64,000 nt of DNA from Spongisporangium articulatum (GCF_044465595.1 NZ_JBITLV010000001.1:124001-188000), one strand, 5' to 3'. Shown: positions 48,831 through 57,837, numbered from the stretch's first letter. Notes: generated by a model not told the origin, from the letters alone. Translations and numbers: made by a program.

Positions 48831-48860
48831 ATGCTACCTCGGGTAGCAAAGAGGTAGCAA
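48831..48860 (-). promoter_or_regulatory. mazEF promoter and operator
   Basis: Minus strand TTGCTA (plus TAGCAA 48855-48860) and TAGCAT (plus ATGCTA 48831-48836), spacer 18. GCTACCTC (48833-48840), GGTAGC (48842-48847) and GAGGTAGC (48851-48858) repeat inside, so a RHH protein bound here covers the promoter. Confidence 0.75.
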
Positions 48861-48904
48861 TCCCTGGTGCGGAGGCCGGGTGCCGGGATGACACACTGGC
48901 GTGC

Positions 48905-50050
48905 GTGACCACTGGCACGGGCCCGAACAGCACGATCACCATCCCGGCCGACCTGCTGCCGGTCGACGGCCGGTTCGGCTCGGGGCCGAGCAAGGTGCGC
49001 CGGGAGCAGGTCGAGAACCTGCTCCGGCTGGGCACGTCGGTGCTGGGCACGTCGCACCGGCAGGCGCCCGTCCGCTCTCTCGTCGGGCGGGTCCGGCGCG
49101 GCCTGGCCGACCTGTTCTCGCTGCCCGACGGCTACGAGGTCGTGCTCGGCAACGGCGGTTCGACGGCGTTCTGGGACGCCGCCGCCTTCCACCTGGTCTC
49201 GCACCGGGCGCAGCACCTGGTCTTCGGCGAGTTCTCGTCCAAGTTCGCCTCGATCACCGAGCGGGCCCCGTTCCTCGGCGCCCCGAGCGTGGTCCGGGCG
49301 GAACCGGGTTCGGCGCCGGCCGCGGTCGCCGAGGAGGGCGTCGACGCCTACGCCTGGGCGCACAACGAGACGTCCACGGGGGTCATGGTTCCCGTGCGCC
49401 GGGTCGCGGGCGCGGATGGCGGTGCGCTCGTCCTGGTGGACGGCACGTCGGGCGCGGGCGGGCTCCCCGTCGACGTCTCCGAGACCGACGTCTACTACTT
49501 CGCTCCCCAGAAGGGCTTCGCCTCGGACGGCGGGCTGTGGCTGGCGCTGATGTCTCCCGCCGCCCTGGAACGGGTCTCGGCGATCTCCGCCGCGGGTCGG
49601 TGGATCCCCGAGTTCTTCGACCTGTCGATCGCCGTCGAGAACTCGCGCAAGGACCAGACCTACAACACCCCGGCCGTGGCCACCCTCGCGATGCTGGCCG
49701 ACCAGGTGGAGTGGATGAACGCCCAGGGCGGCCTGGCCTGGACGTCGGCGCGTACGGCCGACTCGTCGTCCCGGCTCTACGAGTGGGCCGAGAAGACTTC
49801 GTACACGGCGCCTTTCGTGACCGATCCGGCGTTGCGCAGCCAGGTCGTCGGGACGGTCGACTTCGACCCGTCGGTGGACGCCGCACAGGTGGCGGCGGTG
49901 CTGCGGGCCAACGGCGTCCTCGACACCGAGCCGTACCGCAAGCTCGGCCGTAACCAGCTGCGGATCGGCATGTTCCCGGCCGTCGACCCCGAGGACGTGT
50001 CGGCCCTGACCCGGTGCATCGAGTACGTGGTGGAGCATCTCGCCCCGTGA
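48905..50050 (+). CDS. serC: Phosphoserine aminotransferase (actinobacterial type)
   Basis: A 381-residue PLP enzyme that makes O-phosphoserine from 3-phosphohydroxypyruvate in serine synthesis. DGRFGSGPSKVRREQ opens the fold, GTSHRQAPVRSLV and LGNGGSTAFWDAAAF bind phosphate and PLP, WAHNETSTGV carries the ring-stacking site, and YYFAPQKGFASDGG places the Schiff-base Lys at 203. GTG at 48905 follows CACACT by 7 nt without an SD. Its stop overlaps the MFS start (GTGA). Length and motifs agree with the mycobacterial enzyme. Confidence 0.95.
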   Translation: MTTGTGPNSTITIPADLLPVDGRFGSGPSKVRREQVENLLRLGTSVLGTSHRQAPVRSLVGRVRRGLADLFSLPDGYEVVLGNGGSTAFWDAAAFHLVSHRAQHLVFGEFSSKFASITERAPFLGAPSVVRAEPGSAPAAVAEEGVDAYAWAHNETSTGVMVPVRRVAGADGGALVLVDGTSGAGGLPVDVSETDVYYFAPQKGFASDGGLWLALMSPAALERVSAISAAGRWIPEFFDLSIAVENSRKDQTYNTPAVATLAMLADQVEWMNAQGGLAWTSARTADSSSRLYEWAEKTSYTAPFVTDPALRSQVVGTVDFDPSVDAAQVAAVLRANGVLDTEPYRKLGRNQLRIGMFPAVDPEDVSALTRCIEYVVEHLAP

Positions 50051-51243
50051 GCTCTGACTCCCCCGTCCGGCTGAGCCGGGACGGGGTCACCCTCACCGGT
50101 TACCTGGTGCTCGCCCTGTGGGGCTGGTTCCTCTACGGTTTCGGCTCCCTGCTGGCGCAACTGGGCCGCGACCAGGGGATCAGCGCGACCGTCACGAGCC
50201 TGCACAGCGTGCTGCTCGCGGCCGGGGCGCTGATCGCCGGGTTCGGGTTCGTCCCGCTGGTGCGGCGGGTCCGGCGGCGGGGGGTGCTGCGCCTGGCCGC
50301 CACGATGGTGCTGACCGGCAGCGTCATGTTCGTCGCGGGTGGCGCCTGGACCGCCGTCACCCTGCCCGCGATCCTGTTCATCGGCACCGGCGGGTCGCTG
50401 CTGGTGAACGCCGTCAACCCGCTGTTGAACGAGCACCACGCACCGCGCGGCGAAGGGCACAGCGCGGCCGCCCTGGCCGAGGGCAACGCCGTGGCCGCGG
50501 CCTGCGGCCTGGTCGCCCCGCTGGCCGTCGGGGCCGGCGTGGCGCTCGGATTGTCCTGGCGCCCGGCGATTCTCGTCACCGTACCCCTGGCGCTGGCCAC
50601 CCTGTGGATGGTGGCCCGGCAGCCGGCCGGCGTGCTCGCCCTGGACGACGACTCCACGGGGGCGCCGGGCGCCCGCCGCCCCATGCCGGTCGGCTTCTGG
50701 CCAGTGCTCGGCATGATGATGGGCCTGATCGGCGTGGAGTTCTGCATGACCGCGTGGAGCGCCGAACTGCTGCGCACCCGCACCGACCTCTCCTCCGGGG
50801 CGGCCGCCGCCGGGGTCAGCGCGGTGATCGGCGGGATGATGCTGGGTCGGGTGCTGCTCGGCCGCATGGCGCTGCGCCGCCCGGCGAAACCGCTTCTCGT
50901 CGTGGCGATCCTGGTCTGCCTGGCGGGCTGGGCCGTGACCTGGACGACGACCGTGGCCACCGTTGCCCTGCTCGGGCTGCTGATCACCGGCCTGGGGATG
51001 GCCGCGCACTACCCGTTGGGCGCCTCGCTGGGGATGGCGGCGGCCGGCGACCAGCGCGACCGGGCCTCGGGGCTGCTGTCCCTGGGCATCGGAGTGGCCG
51101 CAGGGGGCGGTCCGTTCGCGATCGGCGCGCTGTCGGACGCGACAAGCACGCATGCGGCGTTCCTCGTCGTCCCGGTGCTGCTGGTACTGGGGCTGGGGCT
51201 CTTGCTGCTGACCGGCCCGGTCACCAGTCGGCGACCACGCTGA
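50047..51243 (+). CDS. MFS transporter, 12 helices
   Basis: A 398-residue membrane permease beginning VSSDSPVRLSRDGVTLTGYLVLALWGWFLYGFG with GTG at 50047. It has RRVRRRGVLRL between helices 2 and 3 and SATAAALAEGNAVAAACG-like AAALAEGNAVAAACG in helix 5, a glycine-rich segment common in fucose- or CynX-type MFS proteins. Substrate unknown. It overlaps serC by 4 bases and so is co-transcribed with it, though it need not transport serine. Its 3' end overlaps the converging oxidoreductase by 23 bp. Confidence 0.85.
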   Translation: MSSDSPVRLSRDGVTLTGYLVLALWGWFLYGFGSLLAQLGRDQGISATVTSLHSVLLAAGALIAGFGFVPLVRRVRRRGVLRLAATMVLTGSVMFVAGGAWTAVTLPAILFIGTGGSLLVNAVNPLLNEHHAPRGEGHSAAALAEGNAVAAACGLVAPLAVGAGVALGLSWRPAILVTVPLALATLWMVARQPAGVLALDDDSTGAPGARRPMPVGFWPVLGMMMGLIGVEFCMTAWSAELLRTRTDLSSGAAAAGVSAVIGGMMLGRVLLGRMALRRPAKPLLVVAILVCLAGWAVTWTTTVATVALLGLLITGLGMAAHYPLGASLGMAAAGDQRDRASGLLSLGIGVAAGGGPFAIGALSDATSTHAAFLVVPVLLVLGLGLLLLTGPVTSRRPR

Positions 51244-52093
51244 CCACCTTCTCGCCGAGGACCTCCAGTGCCCACGGCTCGCTCACGTCCGCGAGCGTGC
51301 CGTGCGCCTCCTGGATGCCGAGATCGGCCAGCGCGCGGAGCTGTTCGAGCATCGCGGGGACGTTCCCGCCGTCGCGCCCGACGTCGAAGCGCATCGTGAC
51401 CGTCTTCTCGATCTCGCCGTAGTCGCGCCCGACGTCCGCGCAGTGCCGGCGCAGCACGTCGAGCTTGTGCGGCAGCTCGGGGCCCGGGAACAGGTTGGTG
51501 GCGTCGGCGTACTGCGCGACCAGGCGCAGGGTCTTCTTCTCGCCCCCGCCACCGATCAGGATCGGCGGGTGCGGCCGGGCCAGCGGCTGGGGCGAGTTGA
51601 GGGTGCGGCCGAGGTGGTAGTGCTTGCCGTGGAAGGGCTCTTCGGAGTCGCTCCACATCTGGCGGACGATCTGCAAGGTCTCCGCGAGCCGTTCGAACCG
51701 CTCGGCGGTGGGCGGGAAGAACAGGCCCAGACCCTCGGACTCCTCGCCGTTCCAGGCCGCCCCGATGCCGAGCATGGCGCGGCCGTGGGAGAGCACGTCG
51801 AGGGTCGTGACGATCTTCGCGAGCAGGCCGGGCTCGCGGTAGGTGACGCCGGTGACCATCGTGAGCAGCTTCAGCCGCTGCGTGTGGGCGGCCAGGTAGC
51901 CGAGAGTGGTGTACGCCTCGAGCATCTCCAGCTCGGGCGGGCCGAAGACGCCGATCTGCCAGACGTGGTCCATGACGCTGATCCGGTCGAGCCCCGCGTC
52001 CTCGGCCCGGCGGGCGATGGCCGCCAGGTCGTCGGACAGGGTGGCCGGGCCGCCGGGGAAGGTCTGCTGGGAGATGTGGACACCGATCTTCAC
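51221..52093 (-). CDS. LLM-class F420-dependent oxidoreductase
   Basis: A 290-residue luciferase-like (beta/alpha)8 enzyme. Signs are VKIGVHISQQTFPGG at the first strand, RRAEDAGLDRISVMDHVWQ, TMVTGVTYREPGLLAKIVTTLDVLSHGRAMLGIGAAWNGEES and PILIGGGGEKKTLRL with the cofactor phosphate loop. F420 rather than FMN is common for this subfamily in actinomycetes. GTG at 52093 is 7 nt after TAGCGT (minus), so leaderless; GTG at 52102 is the alternative. Substrate unknown. It is divergent from the sulfate operon. Confidence 0.9.
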   Translation of the reverse strand: MKIGVHISQQTFPGGPATLSDDLAAIARRAEDAGLDRISVMDHVWQIGVFGPPELEMLEAYTTLGYLAAHTQRLKLLTMVTGVTYREPGLLAKIVTTLDVLSHGRAMLGIGAAWNGEESEGLGLFFPPTAERFERLAETLQIVRQMWSDSEEPFHGKHYHLGRTLNSPQPLARPHPPILIGGGGEKKTLRLVAQYADATNLFPGPELPHKLDVLRRHCADVGRDYGEIEKTVTMRFDVGRDGGNVPAMLEQLRALADLGIQEAHGTLADVSEPWALEVLGEKVVSVVADW

Positions 52094-52119
52094 GGATCCC
52101 ACGCTACGACCGGCGGGGG

Positions 52120-52148
52120 TTGGCGGCGAGTCATCATTGCTATAAAGT
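52120..52148 (+). promoter_or_regulatory. Sulfate operon promoter
   Basis: TTGGCG (52120-52125) and TAAAGT (52143-52148), 17-bp spacer, give a start near 52155 and a 75-nt untranslated leader before the ATG at 52231. No SAM or other known riboswitch pattern was recognised in the leader. Confidence 0.45.
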
Positions 52149-52230
52149 TCACCAGCTCGATCAACAAGACCAAATCGCTGACAAGTGGTATCCGCGCCGC
52201 TGACCAGCCCCGATGACGGGAGCACGACCG

Positions 52231-53259
52231 ATGAACCCCAACCGCGCACGAGCAGGTCGCTTCGGCACCGCGCTGGCAGTGATGCTGGCCGCCGCCCTGG
52301 GCCTGAGCGCCTGCGGCGGCGGCTCCTCGGCCGGATCGGCCGGTGAGGACTCGAAGCTGAACGTCGTCGGCTTCAGCGTCATCAAGTCCGCCTACGACGA
52401 CCTGGGCGAGCAGTTCGCCAAGACCACCGAGGGCAGCGGCACCACGTTCGCCTCCTCCTACGGCGCTTCCGGCGCGCAGAGTCGCGCCGTCATCGCCGGC
52501 CAGAAGGCCGACGTCGTGGCCTTCTCCCTGGAGCCCGACCTGACCGCCGTCGTCGACGCGGGCAAGGTCGCCGCGGGCTGGAACAGCGGCCCGACCAAGG
52601 GCATCGCCTCCAGCTCGGTCGTGGTCATCGCCTTCCGCAAGGGCAACCCCAAGGGCATCAAGGGCTGGGCCGACATCGTGAAGCCAGGCGTCAAGATCGT
52701 CACCGCCGATCCCGGCACCTCGGGCGCCGCGAAGTGGAACCTGCTGGCCGCCTATACCCAGGCCGCGCAGGGCGAGAAGGACCCGGCCGCCGGCGCCGCC
52801 TACACGACCGCCTTCGCCAAGAACGTCGTGACGTGGGCGGAGAGCGGCCGCGTCGCCACCGACACCTTCGCCAAGGGCACCGGTGACGTGCTGATCTCCT
52901 ACGAGAACGAGGCCATCGCCGCCCGCGCGGCCGGCACCGAGCTCGACTACATCGTCCCGGACACCTCGTTCCTGATCCAGAACCCGGCCGCCGTCACCAC
53001 CACGGCCCCGGCGAAGGCCAAGGCCTTCCTCGATTACGTGGAGAGCGCTGACGGCCAGAAGATCCTGGCCGGCCACGGCTTCCGGCCGGTCGTCGACGGC
53101 GTCACCCCCGGCACCGTCGAGGGCGCCAACGACCCCGCCGACCCCTTCCCGACGGTGAAGAACCTGATCACCATCGACGACCTGGGCGGCTGGTCGGTGG
53201 CCAACAAGAAGTACTTCGACAAGGCCGACGGGATCATCACGAAGATCCGGGCGGCATGA
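52231..53259 (+). CDS. sbp: Sulfate/thiosulfate-binding lipoprotein
   Basis: A 342-residue extracytoplasmic binding protein. The signal peptide ends in LSAC with the lipid-bearing Cys28. The mature part has NVVGFSVIKSAYDDLGEQFAK, SYGASGAQSRAVIAGQKADVVAFSLEPD, KPGVKIVTADPGTSGAAKWNLLA and ISYENEAIAARAAG, all family signatures of Sbp/CysP. It hands sulfate to CysTW. ATG at 52231 follows GGGAG by 8 nt; the ATG at 52213 is poorer. Its stop overlaps cysT (ATGA). Confidence 0.95.
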   Translation: MNPNRARAGRFGTALAVMLAAALGLSACGGGSSAGSAGEDSKLNVVGFSVIKSAYDDLGEQFAKTTEGSGTTFASSYGASGAQSRAVIAGQKADVVAFSLEPDLTAVVDAGKVAAGWNSGPTKGIASSSVVVIAFRKGNPKGIKGWADIVKPGVKIVTADPGTSGAAKWNLLAAYTQAAQGEKDPAAGAAYTTAFAKNVVTWAESGRVATDTFAKGTGDVLISYENEAIAARAAGTELDYIVPDTSFLIQNPAAVTTTAPAKAKAFLDYVESADGQKILAGHGFRPVVDGVTPGTVEGANDPADPFPTVKNLITIDDLGGWSVANKKYFDKADGIITKIRAA

Positions 53260-54119
53260 CCGTCGCCCCTCCCGCCGACGCCGCGCCGACCACCCCCGCT
53301 GGTCCGGCGCGGCGTCCGCGTTCCGCCACGTCCGGAGCCCTGACGCCGGCCGCCACCCTGAACCTCGGCGTGTGCGTCCTGTGGCTCTCGTTGATCGTCC
53401 TGCTGCCGATCGCCGCCGTGCTCTTCGACTCGGTGTCCGACGGCTGGGGCGCGTTCTGGGCCGCGGTCACCGACCCGCTGGCCCGCTCGGCCATCACGCT
53501 GACCGTCGGCTCGGCGCTGCTCGTCACCGTGATCAACGCGGTGATGGGCACGCTCATCGCCTGGATCCTGGTCCGGGACAGCTTCCCCGGCCGCCGGCTG
53601 GTCGAGGTCGTCATCGACATCCCGTTCGCGCTGCCGACGATCGTCGCGGGCCTGATCCTGGTCTCGCTGTACGGTCCGGGCGGCCCGTTCGGTGTCAACC
53701 TGGTGGGCACCAAGGGCGGCGTCGTCCTGGCCATGCTGTTCGTGACGCTGCCGTTCGTCGTCCGCTCGGTGCAGCCGGTGCTGATCGAGATGGATGTGGA
53801 CGTCGAGGAGGCGGCCGCCTCGCTGGGCGCCTCCGGGTTCACCACGTTCCGCCGCATCGTGCTGCCGACGATCCTGCCCGCCGTGCTGGCCGGGTCGGCC
53901 CTGGCCTTCGCCCGGGCGCTCGGGGAGTACGGGTCGATCATCCTGATCTCGGCGAACATCCAGGGCGAGACCGAGGTCGCCAGCGCCCGGATGCTCGCCC
54001 TGCTCGAGTCCGGCGACCAGGCCGGCGCCGCGGCGGTGGCGAGCATCCTGCTCGTGGTGGCGATCGTCGTCCTGCTCCTGATGGACCTCCTCCGACGCTG
54101 GGCGGGTCGCCGTGGCTGA
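53256..54119 (+). CDS. cysT: Sulfate ABC permease CysT
   Basis: A 287-residue inner-membrane permease with six helices after an Ala/Pro/Thr-rich tail. FALPTIVAGLILVSLYGPGGPFG and the EAA loop VDVEEAAASLGASGFTTFRRIVLPTI are typical of CysT (CysU). It pairs with CysW to form the channel. Overlaps sbp by 4 bases and cysW by 8 bases. Confidence 0.95.
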   Translation: MTVAPPADAAPTTPAGPARRPRSATSGALTPAATLNLGVCVLWLSLIVLLPIAAVLFDSVSDGWGAFWAAVTDPLARSAITLTVGSALLVTVINAVMGTLIAWILVRDSFPGRRLVEVVIDIPFALPTIVAGLILVSLYGPGGPFGVNLVGTKGGVVLAMLFVTLPFVVRSVQPVLIEMDVDVEEAAASLGASGFTTFRRIVLPTILPAVLAGSALAFARALGEYGSIILISANIQGETEVASARMLALLESGDQAGAAAVASILLVVAIVVLLLMDLLRRWAGRRG

Positions 54120-54993
54120 CACCCTCGAAAGGCCCGCCGCACAACCGGACCGGCCCAGGGCGTCGCCGCGGCGCATCCGCCGCCGGCGTGGAAACCCGTT
54201 GATCCGCTGGACGTTACGGCTCGTCGCCGTCGTCTACGTGGCCGCGCTGGTCGCGCTGCCCGTCTTCACCGTGACCAAGGAGACGTTCGGCAACGGGCTC
54301 GACCCCGTGCTGGAGGCCGTCTCCTCCCCCGACTTCGTCGCGGCCGTCAAGCTGACGCTGCTGGTGGCCGGGCTCGCCGTCCTGCTGAACACCGTCTTCG
54401 GGCTCGCGGTCTCGTACCTGCTGGTCCGGTACCGGTTCCCCGGCCGGGGCCTGCTGAACACGGTCATCGACCTGCCGGTCTCGATCTCGCCGGTCGTCGT
54501 CGGCCTGGCGCTGATCCTGGTCTACGGCACCACCGGCTGGTTCGGGACGGACCTGGAGTCGGTGGGTATCCAGATCATCTTCAGCACGCCGGGCATGGTG
54601 ATCGCCACGGTCGTGGTGGCGCTGCCGCTCGTGGTGCGGGAGATCATCCCGGTGCTCGAGGAGGCCGGGCTCGACCAGGACCAGGCGGCCCAGTCGTTGG
54701 GGGCCAACGCCGTCCAGCGGTTCCTGCGGATCACGTTGCCGACCATCAAGTGGGCCCTGGCCTACGGCGTGGTGCTCAGCCTGGCCCGCTCGCTGGGCGA
54801 GTTCGGCGCCGTCCGGGTGGTCAGCTCCAGCATCGCCCAGGAGTCGCAGACCGTCACCCTCTACATCAACGACCAGTACCAGGAGTTCGGGCCCAAGCCC
54901 GAGCAGGCCGCGTTCGCGGCGGCGTTCACGCTGATGATCACGGCCATCGTGTTCATCGCGATCATCGCCGCGCTGCGACCCAAGGACAAGTAG
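54112..54993 (+). CDS. cysW: Sulfate ABC permease CysW
   Basis: A 293-residue permease. It has LPVSISPVVVGLALILVYGTTGWFG and the EAA loop EEAGLDQDQAAQSLGANAVQRFLRITLPTI, then SLARSLGEFGAVRVVSS, the CysW signatures. GTG at 54112 lies within the end of cysT, so translation is coupled. The N-terminal 30 residues are very basic. cysA follows 11 bases after the stop. Confidence 0.95.
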   Translation: MADTLERPAAQPDRPRASPRRIRRRRGNPLIRWTLRLVAVVYVAALVALPVFTVTKETFGNGLDPVLEAVSSPDFVAAVKLTLLVAGLAVLLNTVFGLAVSYLLVRYRFPGRGLLNTVIDLPVSISPVVVGLALILVYGTTGWFGTDLESVGIQIIFSTPGMVIATVVVALPLVVREIIPVLEEAGLDQDQAAQSLGANAVQRFLRITLPTIKWALAYGVVLSLARSLGEFGAVRVVSSSIAQESQTVTLYINDQYQEFGPKPEQAAFAAAFTLMITAIVFIAIIAALRPKDK

Positions 54994-55004
54994 GAGATCG
55001 GCTC

Positions 55005-55982
55005 ATGGGCATCGTCGCAACGGACGTGCGCAAGAACTTCGGTGACTTCGTCGCCCTCGACGGCGTCGACCTGAACGTGCCGAGCGGGCGGCTGACCGCG
55101 CTGCTCGGCCCCAGCGGCGGCGGCAAGTCGACGCTGCTGCGGATCATCGCCGGGCTGGAGTACCCCGACTCCGGCACGGTGCTGATCGACGACCACGACG
55201 CCACCTGGGCCCCGCCGCAGAAGCGCAGCGTCGGCTTCGTCTTCCAGCACTACGCGGCGTTCAAGCACCTGTCGGTGTTCCGGAACGTGGCGTTCGGGCT
55301 GGAGATCCGGCGCCGGCCGAAGGCCGAGATCCGCTCCCGCGTGATGGAACTGCTGGAGCTCGTGCACCTGGAGCAGTTCGCCGACCGGCTGCCCTCGCAG
55401 CTGTCCGGCGGGCAGCGGCAGCGGATGGCGCTGGCCCGGGCGCTGGCCGTCCAGCCGCAGGTGCTGCTGCTGGACGAACCGTTCGGCGCACTCGACACCC
55501 AGGTCCGCAAGGAGCTGCGCGACTGGCTCCGGCGACTGCACGACGAGGTGCACGTGACAACGGTCTTCGTCACCCACGACCAGGAGGAGGCCCTCGAGGT
55601 CTCCGACGAGCTGGTGGTCATCAACCACGGCCGGATCGAGCAGGTCGGCACCCCGACCGAGCTGTACGACAACCCGGCCAACGACTTCGTGATGCGGTTC
55701 ATCGGCCCGGTCACCCACCTCGGCGGGCAACTGGTGCGCCCGCACGACATCGAGGTGTTCACCGAGGCGACGGGCGGCACGATCGAGGCCCGGGTCGCGC
55801 GGCTGCTGCGGGTCGGGTTCGAGGTCAAGGCCGAACTCGCCGTGGGTGACGCGACCCCGGGCCCCGACGAGGCGACCTGGCTGCAGCTCACCCGGGGGCA
55901 GGCCGACCACCTCGACCTCGAGGTCGGCGACACGGTCTGGGTGCGCCCGGCCCACCACGCATCGACGATCGCGGTGGCCTGA
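55005..55982 (+). CDS. cysA: Sulfate ABC ATP-binding protein CysA
   Basis: A 325-residue ATPase. Walker A is GPSGGGKSTLL, the Q-loop FVFQHYAAFKHLSVFRNVAFGL, the signature LSGGQRQRMALARALAVQPQ, Walker B VLLLDEPFGALD and the H-loop FVTHDQEEAL. The C-terminal TOBE region has FIGPVTHLGGQLVRPHDIEVF, seen in CysA. It closes the complete operon sbp-cysT-cysW-cysA. ATG at 55005 has TAGGAGAT upstream. Confidence 0.96.
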   Translation: MGIVATDVRKNFGDFVALDGVDLNVPSGRLTALLGPSGGGKSTLLRIIAGLEYPDSGTVLIDDHDATWAPPQKRSVGFVFQHYAAFKHLSVFRNVAFGLEIRRRPKAEIRSRVMELLELVHLEQFADRLPSQLSGGQRQRMALARALAVQPQVLLLDEPFGALDTQVRKELRDWLRRLHDEVHVTTVFVTHDQEEALEVSDELVVINHGRIEQVGTPTELYDNPANDFVMRFIGPVTHLGGQLVRPHDIEVFTEATGGTIEARVARLLRVGFEVKAELAVGDATPGPDEATWLQLTRGQADHLDLEVGDTVWVRPAHHASTIAVA

Positions 55983-56019
55983 GCGGGCGATCGGGCCGGA
56001 TCGGGCGTTGACTGGGGGC

Positions 56020-57030
56020 ATGCGCTACGCCTCCGTCCCCACCACCAGACGCGTCTCCAAGATCGGCCTCGGCACGTGGCAGTTCGGCTCCCGCGAATGG
56101 GGGTACGGCGACGACTACGCCGGCCAGGCCGAGGCCATCGTGCGGCGGGCGCTCGACTGCGGCATCACGCTGTTCGACACGGCGGAGGCCTACGCGTTCG
56201 GCACCAGTGAACGGCTGCTGGGGGCCGCCCTGCACTCGGCCGGGGCGCTCGACGTCGCCTTCGTCGCCACCAAGCTCTTCCCCGTGCTGCCGCTGGCCCC
56301 GGTCGTGCTGCAGCGGGCCCGGGCCAGCGCGTCCCGCCTCGGTGTGCCCCGCCTCGACCTGTACCAGGTGCACCAGCCCAACCCGGTGGTGCCCGACGGC
56401 CCGACGATGACGGGCATGCAGCAGCTGCAGGACTCGGGCCTGGTGGAGAACGTCGGGGTCAGCAACTACTCGCTGCAACGGTGGCGCGCGGCCGAGGGGG
56501 CGCTGGGGCGGCCCGTGCTGTCGAACCAGGTGCAGTACAGCCTCGCGCACCGTTCCCCCGAGGACGACCTGCTGCCGTACGCGGCCGAGGCGGGCCGGCT
56601 GGTGATCGCGTACAGCCCTCTGGCCCAAGGCTTCCTGTCGGGTCGTTACTCGGCCGAGAAGCCGCCCTCGGGAGCCGTCCGGGCGCTCAACCCCCTGTTC
56701 CTGCCCGAGAACCTGGGTCGCGCCGAGGAACTGCTCGGCACGTTGAGGGAGGTCGCCGACGCCCATGACGTGACCCCGTCCCAGGCGGCCCTCGCCTACG
56801 TCATCCACCGACCGGAGGTGGTCGCGATCCCGGGCGCCTCGAGCGTCGAGCAGGTCGAGAAGAACGCCGCCGCAGCCGATATCGAACTCGCGGACGACGA
56901 GTACGCGGCGCTGCGCGAGGCCGCGGCGCGGTTCGCCCCGGTGACCGGGCTGAGCGCAGTCCCCAAGATCGTCGCCCAGCAGGCGCCGTCCTGGCTGAAC
57001 CCGAACTCCTGGATGCGCCGCAGCGGGTGA
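56020..57030 (+). CDS. Aldo/keto reductase
   Basis: A 336-residue NADPH-dependent oxidoreductase of the (beta/alpha)8 AKR fold. IGLGTWQFGSREWGYG begins the barrel; FDTAEAYAFGTSERLLGAAL carries the catalytic Asp and Tyr, VATKLFP the Lys, and LYQVHQPN the His. SNYSLQRWRAAEGALG and IPGASSVEQVEKNAAAADIELADDEYAAL bind the cofactor. The group resembles YajO/AKR11-type enzymes. Substrate unknown. It lies after cysA in the same direction across 37 bases, but with its own ATG and no clear operon link. Confidence 0.93.
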   Translation: MRYASVPTTRRVSKIGLGTWQFGSREWGYGDDYAGQAEAIVRRALDCGITLFDTAEAYAFGTSERLLGAALHSAGALDVAFVATKLFPVLPLAPVVLQRARASASRLGVPRLDLYQVHQPNPVVPDGPTMTGMQQLQDSGLVENVGVSNYSLQRWRAAEGALGRPVLSNQVQYSLAHRSPEDDLLPYAAEAGRLVIAYSPLAQGFLSGRYSAEKPPSGAVRALNPLFLPENLGRAEELLGTLREVADAHDVTPSQAALAYVIHRPEVVAIPGASSVEQVEKNAAAADIELADDEYAALREAAARFAPVTGLSAVPKIVAQQAPSWLNPNSWMRRSG

Positions 57031-57049
57031 GGCACCCGGCCGGTCGGCG

Positions 57050-57379
57050 TCAGACCGGGGGCCCACCCCGCACCTCGGCAACGATCCGCTCGAGCGTGTC
57101 GATGTAGGCGGCGAAGGCGGCCCGGCCGGCGTCGCTCATCCGGATGACGGTCCGACGTCGCGGTCGCGACTCCTTGCGCAGTTCGACGTACCCCACGTCC
57201 TCCAGGGCGGCGACCTGCTTCGACAGTGCCGAGTCGGTGGTCTCCAGCGAGTCACGCAGGAATCCGAAGTCCACCCACTCCGCCGGGGCCAGCAGCGCCA
57301 TCAGACTCAGCCGCGCAGGTTGGTGCAGGAACGCATCAATGGTGGGACGGCGGGCGCCGACGGTCGGGTTCTCCGTCAC
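57050..57379 (-). CDS. Winged-helix transcriptional regulator
   Basis: A 109-residue DNA-binding protein. ARRPTIDAFLHQPARLSLMALLAPAEWVDFGFLRDSLETTDSALSKQVAALEDVGYVELRKE is a MarR/ArsR-like winged helix (COG1846/HTH_34 type) that is found beside small membrane proteins in actinobacteria. GTG at 57379 overlaps the membrane-protein stop by 4 bases. Two perfect palindromes in front of the operon are its likely operators, so it would be autoregulated. The inducer is unknown. Confidence 0.85.
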   Translation of the reverse strand: MTENPTVGARRPTIDAFLHQPARLSLMALLAPAEWVDFGFLRDSLETTDSALSKQVAALEDVGYVELRKESRPRRRTVIRMSDAGRAAFAAYIDTLERIVAEVRGGPPV

Positions 57380-57837
57380 CACGGCACCTTCGTGCCCGCG
57401 CGGCGCTCGATCCGTCGCCTCGCGAGGGGCGCCGCGGCCAGGACGACCAGACCGGCCGCGGTCATGCCGGCGGTGTACGGGAAGGGCAGATCGGCCAGGC
57501 GCCAAGGGATCTGGCTGAGAACGAGGGCGGCGAGCGACAGGGCGAGCAGCACGGCGGTGAAGGTCCACCCGGGGCCGGTCCGGACGCGCTCGCGGACCCG
57601 CACCCGGTGGCCGGCGAGCAGCGCCGACAGGGCGATGCCGATGGTGACCACACCCGGGTTCTCCACGTCGAGGCCCACGCCCATGAGCAGCAGGGCCAGG
57701 CAGAGCAGGGCCAGGGAACGCGCCGACCAGTCCTGGTTGGCGGCGGCCGTCGCCTGCCCCCGGCGGCGGGCCACCTCGTCGAGCGCCGCGGCCGGCGTGA
57801 GCTGCGGTTCGGTGGCGTGCGTCTTCTCGTGCGTCAT
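57376..57837 (-). CDS. Small polytopic membrane protein co-transcribed with regulator
   Basis: A 153-residue protein of unknown function with about four hydrophobic segments (LALLCLALLLMGVGLDV; VVTIGIALSALLAGH; FTAVLLALSLAALVLSQIP; AGMTAAGLVVLAAAPLA). It starts at the ATG at 57837, with GAGGAGG 8 nt upstream, and overlaps the regulator downstream by GTGA. Proteins with this arrangement are often controlled by their partner; no transport or enzyme motif is visible. Confidence 0.8.
   Translation of the reverse strand: MTHEKTHATEPQLTPAAALDEVARRRGQATAAANQDWSARSLALLCLALLLMGVGLDVENPGVVTIGIALSALLAGHRVRVRERVRTGPGWTFTAVLLALSLAALVLSQIPWRLADLPFPYTAGMTAAGLVVLAAAPLARRRIERRAGTKVPW

Noticed and set aside
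52149..52230. Possible riboswitch in the sulfate operon leader
   Set aside because: The 75-nt leader lacks the conserved SAM or other known riboswitch blocks and shows no long stem.
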